IMG/VR virus record: IMGVR_UViG_3300032893_000101
Coordinates: 1 to 44,510 of that record
Reading direction: 5' to 3' (one strand)
DNA length: 44,510 nt
Source: a virus
Positions 40,036 through 44,510 of this stretch are shown here, in pieces (position 1 is the stretch's first letter; each line of letters starts with the position of its first letter). The position numbers were made by a program, and so were the translations under genes. The notes under the pieces were generated by a model, which had not been told where the DNA came from, ran no database searches, and saw only the letters and a list, made by a program, of their open reading frames with translations.

Positions 40036-40260
40036 GTCAAAGCTCTCACTCATCCGAACTATCACAAGCTGAATCTCGCCGAGGGAAGAAACGACCGACT
40101 GCTGCACGCTGTCCTATGCGCGTATGCTAAACATCATCTGGACTGCCCCGATATCGGATGGGAGCAGCTTGGTGACATCCTCCACAACGCCATCTGCAAT
40201 GAAATTGGTGATGACAAATACATCGCGTGGGGCAAGCGAATAACTGGAGACACACAATGA
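39922..40260 (+). CDS. Cassette 6 protein 1, read-through of site 5
   Basis: ATG 39922 starts inside site 5. The first ~35 residues (PPIRRRRNPARLPAKRAAKPKGVKLIGIGD) are attC-encoded and strongly basic; LLSGVKALTHPNYHKLNLAEGRNDRLLHAVLCAYAKHHLDCPDIGWEQLGDILHNAICNEIGDDKYIAWGKRITGDTQ is cassette-encoded. A TTG within the crossover could also start it. The conserved-looking helical HAVLCAYAKHHL/WEQLGDILHNA part suggests a small phage protein of unknown function. It ends in an ATGA overlap with the next. Confidence 0.55.
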   Translation: MSDKPPIRRRRNPARLPAKRAAKPKGVKLIGIGDLLSGVKALTHPNYHKLNLAEGRNDRLLHAVLCAYAKHHLDCPDIGWEQLGDILHNAICNEIGDDKYIAWGKRITGDTQ

Positions 40261-40715
40261 CCGTAGCCTTCCTGCAAAATATGTGGGTCAAGAACCCGGA
40301 GAGAGTGCGTGCTGACATCCAGCGCCATGGTGAAGGATTTCGGCTCCGATTTATGAAGTATGCGCTCTTCGCGGGATGTGTGACGGGCCGCCGACTTAAA
40401 GCCGCCTTCGGCGACCTCTGTGATGAAATCGTGTGGGAGGAAACGACGCGCGAAATCGCGGGCGACCCAAAGACCATCTTCCCGGCGCAGCCTGACCACA
40501 TTCGCGCCGTGCTCGAAAAATACAAACCGGATGTGGTGTTGACGTTCGGGGCAATCGCTCGACTCGTCGTGCTTCCCTTATGGAGTGGCCGCCTGATAGC
40601 CGCGCCCCATCCCGCTGCGAGACAACCAGACACCATAGCCAAACTACAAGCTGCCGCCGCCGAACTGCGGAAGGTCAAGCCAGATAACGATGCCGGTGAG
40701 CGGCGCGAGAATTAA
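40257..40715 (+). CDS. Conserved phage protein, uracil-DNA-glycosylase-like fold candidate
   Basis: ATG 40257 overlaps the previous stop. The 152-residue product (MTVAFLQNMWVKNPERVRADI ... FAGCVTGRRLKAAFGDLCDEIVWEETTREIAGDPKTIFPAQPDHIRAVLEKYKPDVVLTFGAIARLVV ... RLIAAPHPAAR) is a phage protein type I recall from many genomes. The order VVLTFG..., then a His-Pro near the end (APHPAAR) resembles the active-site layout of uracil-DNA glycosylases, but that is tentative. It lies in cassette 6 (GTTATCTGGC 40026 to GCCAGATAAC 40679-40688), the longest cassette, with its last residues in site 6. Confidence 0.65.
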   Translation: MTVAFLQNMWVKNPERVRADIQRHGEGFRLRFMKYALFAGCVTGRRLKAAFGDLCDEIVWEETTREIAGDPKTIFPAQPDHIRAVLEKYKPDVVLTFGAIARLVVLPLWSGRLIAAPHPAARQPDTIAKLQAAAAELRKVKPDNDAGERREN

Positions 40716-40790
40716 CCATGACATCCACTTTAGCCAACGACAAACGAGAGGGCGTATCCCGCGTCCGCTCCACTGGCTTGTTGGACTGCC
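40679..40790 (+). other. attC-like site 6
   Basis: R'' GCCAGATAAC (40679-40688), L'' GATGCCGGTGAGCGGCGCG (40689-40707), L' CGCGTCCGCTCCACTGGCTT (40760-40779) and R' GTTGGACTGCC (40780-40790). L'' and L' pair along most of their length with two bulged bases. Confidence 0.8.
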
Positions 40791-40969
40791 CGAATTGCGG
40801 CATCCAACCAAAACTGGAAACAACCGGAATCGTATCTGCCTACTGGCTTCAATGCTCTAAGTGCGGCAAAGACGGTGAGGCATACTTCAATCCAAGCCAA
40901 GCAAGAGGAGCGTGGAATGCAATGGTATCTAGGCAGTCCAACGACCGAACTGAGGCACGCCGCCAATGA
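40718..40969 (+). CDS. Lar-like zinc-ribbon protein, cassette 7
   Basis: The frame opens at ATG 40718 in site 6, but the recognisable domain starts at the crossover: LLDCPNCGIQPKLETTGIVSAYWLQCSKCGKDGEAYFNPSQARGAWNAM. CPNC, CSKCG and the closing A-x-x-AWN are the Lar/restriction-alleviation-like zinc ribbon common in phages and prophages. TTG codons at 40778 and 40781, overlapping R', could be the true starts. The cassette is bounded by GTTGGACTGCC and GGCAGTCCAAC (40932-40942). It may modulate host restriction; that is inference. Confidence 0.65.
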   Translation: MTSTLANDKREGVSRVRSTGLLDCPNCGIQPKLETTGIVSAYWLQCSKCGKDGEAYFNPSQARGAWNAMVSRQSNDRTEARRQ

Positions 40970-41132
40970 CTACCGAGAACCAGAAACCCCGCTGCCCGGC
41001 CTGTGGTGGAACCGGCCTAGTGCCATACCCAGGCCGATACGTCAAAACGCCAGTGCTCTGCTCAACCTGCAAGGGCAGCGGCGACAAACCGGAGGCGCAA
41101 TCGGCGTTGTCTCCAGTGAGTTTGTTAGGTGC
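40932..41132 (+). other. attC-like site 7 (contains a DnaJ-type zinc finger frame)
   Basis: R'' GGCAGTCCAAC (40932-40942), L'' GACCGAACTGAGGCACGCCG (40943-40962), L' CGGCGTTGTCTCCAGTGAG (41102-41120) and R' GTTAGGTGC (41124-41132). L'' and L' pair over ACTG, GAG and CGCCG blocks with bulges. At about 200 bp it is longer than usual attC sites. Confidence 0.7.
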
Positions 41133-41298
41133 GGTCGTGGAAATCAAAATGATAGGCTACGATGGCCGATGGTTCGTAGTCCGCGAAGAAGGCAAGAAAA
41201 TCTGGGTGCAGCGCCCGCAAGACTTCAAACCTAAATGGGTCTGGCGGCGATATGCCAAAATCATCGAAAGCCAACAAGCACCTAACAATAGAATATGA
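40966..41298 (+). CDS. Zinc-finger/cassette 8 fusion protein
   Basis: The 110-residue frame begins with a DnaJ-like zinc finger (RCPACGGTGLVPYPGRYVKTPVLCSTCKGSGDKPE) encoded inside site 7, then crosses R' as SLLGAVV and enters cassette 8: EIKMIGYDGRWFVVREEGKKIWVQRPQDFKPKWVWRRYAKII. The two parts look like independent modules joined by the recombination site. TTG 41122 at the crossover or GTG 41134 could start the cassette part alone. The cassette ends at GCACCTAAC (41278-41286). ATGA overlap with the next gene. Confidence 0.55.
   Translation: MTTENQKPRCPACGGTGLVPYPGRYVKTPVLCSTCKGSGDKPEAQSALSPVSLLGAVVEIKMIGYDGRWFVVREEGKKIWVQRPQDFKPKWVWRRYAKIIESQQAPNNRI
41278..41286 (+). other. Terminal attC half-site (array right end)
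   Basis: GCACCTAAC matches cassette 8 start GTTAGGTGC (41124-41132) in inverse. No matching L'/R' half follows within the next few hundred bases, so ordinary phage sequence resumes here. Confidence 0.7.
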
Positions 41299-41579
41299 CG
41301 CAGTGCATGCACGAATCGGGTTTCTTACGGCGGCGTAACCGGCGGCAGGATAAGCGGGAACGCATGTTGCGCAAAATGGCCAATTGGCGCGCCGCCAAAG
41401 CCCGGATCCGACAGGAACGGATTGATGCCGGGCTGCTGGAGCCCGAGCCGAAACGGGTGCGGTATTATCGCTTCGAGTTTGGCGTGCGGAACAAAATGAC
41501 CGGCGAGACGGCCTGGCACGATCTGGTGAGCGTGCGCCACGCCGGCCGGGCGCTGGGGCTAGTCTTGAAATATTTATGA
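41295..41579 (+). CDS. Basic hypothetical protein
   Basis: The 94-residue product is strongly basic at its start (SGFLRRRNRRQDKRERMLRKMANWRAAKARIRQERIDAGLL), then beta (KRVRYYRFEFGVRNKMTGETAWHDLVSVRHAGRALGLVLKYL). It starts in an ATGA with the last array gene but uses the G/C-rich codons of the phage backbone. Nucleic-acid binding is plausible. Not recognised. Confidence 0.55.
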   Translation: MTQCMHESGFLRRRNRRQDKRERMLRKMANWRAAKARIRQERIDAGLLEPEPKRVRYYRFEFGVRNKMTGETAWHDLVSVRHAGRALGLVLKYL

Positions 41580-41646
41580 CGATGATTTAACCGCGAACAA
41601 CACGGAATAGCACGCAAAGACGCAAAGACGCAAAGAAACACGAACA
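41580..41646 (+). repeat. Spacer of dispersed host-type repeats
   Basis: It contains an ACCGCGAACAACACGGAAT-like copy and ACGCAAAGACGCAAAGACGC just before ATG 41647. No gene is seen. Confidence 0.7.
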
Positions 41647-41880
41647 ATGACGAAATCCGAAGCATGGAAAATGGCGATGGAGTTCATCAAGGCCCAGCCG
41701 GGGCTGGAGGAAATTTATTCCCATGAACTTATCCGGCATTATCTCGCCCAAGCCGGATTTTCACTGACCGGGGGAATTTCCGTGGAGCAAGACCGCACAT
41801 TCAGAACGCTGACAGATAATACGACGGGCGATTGGTGGGAAGTGCCCGACAAACAAACACTCATCAATTTATTATCATGA
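41647..41880 (+). CDS. Hypothetical protein
   Basis: The 77-residue product (MTKSEAWKMAMEFIKAQPGLEEIYSHELIRHYLAQAGFSLTGGISVEQDRTFRTLTDNTTGDWWEVPDKQTLINLLS) has a helical start and a beta C-terminus, with no membrane segment. It overlaps the next gene by ATGA. Likely an accessory head-operon gene; not recognised. Confidence 0.55.
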   Translation: MTKSEAWKMAMEFIKAQPGLEEIYSHELIRHYLAQAGFSLTGGISVEQDRTFRTLTDNTTGDWWEVPDKQTLINLLS

Positions 41881-42272
41881 ACTGGAAATTTTGGAAAACC
41901 GAAGAATCTGGCACGGGGCATCCGGCATTTGGCCGACGCATCCAAATGATTGAAAAGGCACGGGCACCCAAACAAACGCCATTGCCCGGATTGCCCGGCG
42001 AGGAGGCGCGCGAGGCGAGCTACCTGAAGGCGCCGGACAATGATCTGTTCCTGGCCGTGCTGGCGGATCTGCAGGAGTTTGCCGTGGAGGTGAGCGACCG
42101 CGGGCTGGACATGAACCTGACCAACGACCAGCTGCGCTGGCACATGGGCGGCAGCGACGCGCTGCTGGAATTCCTCGAGAAATTGCAGGCCCGCGAACGC
42201 GACGCCCGCCTGACCCAAGCGCAGATCGAGGCCAAAAAGGCGGAAGAGCAGCCCGCAGATGACGCGGATTGA
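41877..42272 (+). CDS. Hypothetical head-module protein
   Basis: ATG 41877 overlaps the previous stop. The 131-residue product is helical and acidic at the end (LFLAVLADLQEFAVEVSDRGLDMNLTNDQLRWHMGGSDALLEFLEKLQARERDARLTQAQIEAKKAEEQPADDAD). It precedes the scaffold by about 100 bp and could be a small head-assembly factor. A GGAGTTGGAA tandem repeat lies after it (about 42297-42318). Confidence 0.55.
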   Translation: MNWKFWKTEESGTGHPAFGRRIQMIEKARAPKQTPLPGLPGEEAREASYLKAPDNDLFLAVLADLQEFAVEVSDRGLDMNLTNDQLRWHMGGSDALLEFLEKLQARERDARLTQAQIEAKKAEEQPADDAD

Positions 42273-42374
42273 CGCAGACTTAACGGCATGAAAGTTGGAA
42301 GGAGTTGGAAGGAGTTGGCCGGAGTGCGAACCTGATTGATTGCAGATGCCCGCGCTTTGACGGAAAAGCGGGGC

Positions 42375-43763
42375 ATGTTCAAATCACATCTGCTGCGCGC
42401 AACCGGGGCCGCAACCGAAGACGGGGGATCCACCACCGCCACCGTTCCAGCCAAAACATCCGTCACCACCCCCACCCTGCTGGGCACCGCCGACGTGGAC
42501 GATGCCCTGGCCTTCATCCCCGATTTGCCGGCGCATCTGCAGCCCAAGCCGAAGGCCGAAGTGAGAAGTGCGAAGGGTGAAGAGCCGACCGCGGAGGAAA
42601 AGAACAATGCGGGCGGCAGAGGCACCAAAGCAGATGGCGGCGAGGGCGCCGCGGCCACCGATGAAAAAGCGGAAAAGGGCGGCGAGGGCGCCGCGGCCAC
42701 GAAAAAGCCGGAATTCACCGAGGACCAGCAGGCGTGGCTGGACTTGCGCGCCAAGGCGACCACAGCCGAGGAAATCGCCCAGCTCGACAAGGACATGCCG
42801 GAATTTGACGAGGCGCAGGTGGCCTGGATCAACGCCGAAGCCGACCGGGCGGAAAACGACGAAAGCGGAAAGCGGAAAGCGGAAACAAATGCGCCGGAGT
42901 TTACCAAGGAACAAAAGCCCTACGTGGACAAATTGACGGCGGAACTGGCCGAGACCAAAACCAAGCTGGCCGCGGCGGACTCCAAACGCGCGGAGTTGGA
43001 AGCCGATTTGCAAAAGGCGCAGGCCGGCGCCAAGCCGATCGCCGGCAACCTGCATCCGCTGGCGCTCACGGACGATCCCAGGGAGATTGACGCCTACGAA
43101 AAGGGGCTGGAGGAGTTCATCGCCTGGGGCCGGGCCAACTGGGACGGCAGCGAGGCGGTGGAGGCCAGCGGCGACACGCCGGCCCAACCGGCCTACAGCG
43201 CCGCCCAGATCCGCAAGGCGGTGACGGCGCGCGAGGCCGAGCTGCGCAAGCTCATCCCCGCCGCGCGCGAGACGCTCAAGGCGCGCCAGGCCGAACAGGC
43301 CGAGGCCCGCGCCACCTATCCCGCCACGTTCGACCCGCAGCAGCCGCTGGGCAAGGTGACGGAAGCCCTGCTCAAGGACTGGCCGGTGCTCAAAGCGATG
43401 CAAAACCACCGGCTGGTGATCGGCGACGCGATCGCCGGCGAACAGCTGCGCTACGCGGCCTTTGGCGACAAGGACGGCCCGAAGATTTCCCAGGACGCGG
43501 CCAAAACCCTGTTGCAGGCGGTGCCGGCGCTGGGCGGTTTGCTGCCGCAGCTCAAGGCGATCGCGGAGGGCAAGGTGAAAACCAAGGCGGCCAAACCGGG
43601 CGCGCTGCGCATTCCGGTGCGGCCCCCCAAGGGCACGCCGGGCGCGCCCAGCCGCGTGGCGGTGAGCAAGCCGGCGGAAAAGGGGCCGGACGTGAACAAG
43701 TTCATCAAGCTGAAGGACGGGCCGGGCGGCGAGATGGCCGCGCTGGCGGAAGCGCTGGGGTAA
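42375..43763 (+). CDS. Putative scaffolding protein
   Basis: I choose ATG 42375 (MFKSHLLRATGAA); a TTG at 42336 would add 13 residues. The 462-residue product is acidic, Ala/Glu/Lys-rich and helical (DKLTAELAETKTKLAAADSKRAELEADLQKAQ coiled coil; AREAELRKLIPAARETLKARQAEQAEARATYPATF), with disordered Gly/Ala segments, and ends just before the capsid gene: the standard place and composition of a phage scaffold. Two dispersed repeats (42636-42700) encode GGEGAAAT segments, and a GCGGAAA microrepeat encodes SGKRKAET. It guides capsid assembly and is then lost. Confidence 0.75.
   Translation: MFKSHLLRATGAATEDGGSTTATVPAKTSVTTPTLLGTADVDDALAFIPDLPAHLQPKPKAEVRSAKGEEPTAEEKNNAGGRGTKADGGEGAAATDEKAEKGGEGAAATKKPEFTEDQQAWLDLRAKATTAEEIAQLDKDMPEFDEAQVAWINAEADRAENDESGKRKAETNAPEFTKEQKPYVDKLTAELAETKTKLAAADSKRAELEADLQKAQAGAKPIAGNLHPLALTDDPREIDAYEKGLEEFIAWGRANWDGSEAVEASGDTPAQPAYSAAQIRKAVTAREAELRKLIPAARETLKARQAEQAEARATYPATFDPQQPLGKVTEALLKDWPVLKAMQNHRLVIGDAIAGEQLRYAAFGDKDGPKISQDAAKTLLQAVPALGGLLPQLKAIAEGKVKTKAAKPGALRIPVRPPKGTPGAPSRVAVSKPAEKGPDVNKFIKLKDGPGGEMAALAEALG
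42636..42700 (+). repeat. Pair of dispersed GAGGGCGCC repeats in scaffold gene (copies 5-6)
   Basis: Copies at 42636-42658 and 42678-42700, 42 bp apart, both read in frame as GGEGAAAT. Confidence 0.9.
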
Positions 43764-43883
43764 AGCGGAAAGCGTAAAGCGGAAAGCGAAAACGAATTTT
43801 AATTTTGCCGTTACCGGGGCGGCAGGTTGGAAAACAAACAATGCGGCGGTGCAGCAGCACCGCCCTACCGAAAGAAAAAACAA
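43764..43883 (+). promoter_or_regulatory. Scaffold-capsid gap with hairpin
   Basis: After a GCGGAAA microrepeat (about 43765-43788), GGCGGTGC (43845-43852) pairs with GCACCGCC (43857-43864) across loop AGCA, 20 bp before the capsid ATG (43884). It may act as an attenuator, an mRNA-stability element or a processing site for the highly expressed capsid gene. The hairpin contains the 19-mer that recurs in the ParB-like gene. Confidence 0.55.
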
Positions 43884-44510
43884 ATGCAAGCGTTTGAACA
43901 AGACCTGACCGGCAAGCGGCAGTCGCTGGCCGACATCATCGCGAACATCCAGACGACGACCACGCCGTATACCTCGATGCTCGCGAAACGGACCAAGCCC
44001 GTGAACCAGCCGCACAGCTGGCAGGGCGAGGTGTATCCGGACGTGGACAGCAAGGGCGTGCCGGACGGCAAGGACGTGCAGAAGTTCGACACCGTGCCGC
44101 GCTACCTGCTCCAGTGCTACAGCCAGAAGTTCTGGCGCAACCCGGCGGTGTCCGATTTTGCGGACGAGGCGGAAATCGCGGGGGCGAGCGGCGGCGAAAT
44201 GGCGCGGCAGAAGGCCATCGCCATGATCCTGCTCAAGCGCAAGCTGGAGCAGCAATGCCTGAGCGCGGATGATACGGCGGCCAACGCGCCGGCCACGGAC
44301 CCGGAACAGGGTTACACCACGCGCGGGGCGTTCTCCTGGATCAGCAGCACGGCGCAAACGACGTTCCCGGTGCCGTCGCAGCTGCTCACGCCGGCGGCGC
44401 AGGTTTATTCCGGCACGCTGGCGAACTTCAAGGAAGGCACGGCCACGCCGGGCAGCGGCACGAGCTTTGCCAGCATGTGCGCGAGCAGCTATATCCAGCG
44501 CAAGGGGCCG
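43884..44510 (+). CDS. Major capsid protein, 5' part (joins 1-535)
   Basis: ATG 43884 begins the capsid gene (MQAFEQDLTGKRQSLADIIA, then TTTTPYTSMLAKRTKPVNQPHSWQGEVYPDVD). The frame runs off the window end and resumes in the overlapping left end to stop at 535. The segment FWRNPAVSDFADEAEIAGASGGEMARQKAIAMILLKRKLEQQCLS is the helical part typical of DUF5309-like capsids. The A-rich AAAGAAAAAACAA leader replaces a clear Shine-Dalgarno. Confidence 0.85.
   Translation, partial: MQAFEQDLTGKRQSLADIIANIQTTTTPYTSMLAKRTKPVNQPHSWQGEVYPDVDSKGVPDGKDVQKFDTVPRYLLQCYSQKFWRNPAVSDFADEAEIAGASGGEMARQKAIAMILLKRKLEQQCLSADDTAANAPATDPEQGYTTRGAFSWISSTAQTTFPVPSQLLTPAAQVYSGTLANFKEGTATPGSGTSFASMCASSYIQRKGP
44384..44510. 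repeat. Right copy of 127-bp terminal direct repeat (circular join)
   Basis: Identical to bases 1-127 over the full length, see the left copy. Its presence, with the capsid frame crossing it, shows the map is circular. Confidence 0.95.

Overview
The window looks like one complete, circularly closed genome of a temperate, short-tailed (podovirus-like) dsDNA phage or excised prophage. Its first and last 127 bases are identical (1-127 = 44384-44510), so about 44,383 bp are unique and the major capsid gene runs across the join. The host is probably an uncultured Verrucomicrobiota (Limisphaerales/Pedosphaerales-like). This is inferred from dispersed spacer repeats (ACCGCGAACCACGCGAAATA, ACGCAAAGACGCAAAG, AGACAGAATTAACAGAAT, GCGGAAA) and from the GLVGWW-type LamG protein, both of which I associate with that phylum; no search was run.

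Layout, starting from the early region. Attachment site and integrase: attP (21.9-22.2 kb) carries the 5' half of a tRNA-Arg(ACG) between direct-repeat arm sites, next to a tyrosine integrase (22178-23476). A lysogenic-conversion-type lipoprotein and a ribbon-helix-helix (RHH) repressor lie on the minus strand, facing a second RHH gene on the plus strand; this divergent pair is the likely lysis/lysogeny switch. A tightly overlapped early operon of tiny genes follows (24.2-26.9 kb). Then come a replication initiator with an iteron-rich internal origin candidate (26843-27820), a DnaB-type helicase, a glycine-repeat protein with 50 hexanucleotide units, and a large ParB-like protein. Packaging genes follow: a terminase large subunit whose nuclease domain looks circularly permuted, a sigma-region-4-like mini-protein and the portal.

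Between portal and scaffold (37.5-41.3 kb) lies the most unusual part: an array of small genes separated by eight integron-type attC recombination sites, with no integron integrase in the genome. This is a CALIN-like gene-cassette array inside a phage. Several cassette reading frames run straight through the crossover triplet.

The late region then runs scaffold, capsid (across the join), decoration, adaptor, tail fibres, a holin/spanin-like block made of ATGA-overlapping micro-genes, an outer-membrane-barrel-like protein, a nozzle-like tail protein, internal virion proteins (the largest 1879 aa), and an HNH endonuclease insertion preceded by a candidate structured RNA. Several genes in the virion module carry Sec signal peptides, some encoded by octamer or heptamer microrepeats. 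I saw no recognisable endolysin, no complete tRNA and no CRISPR array.
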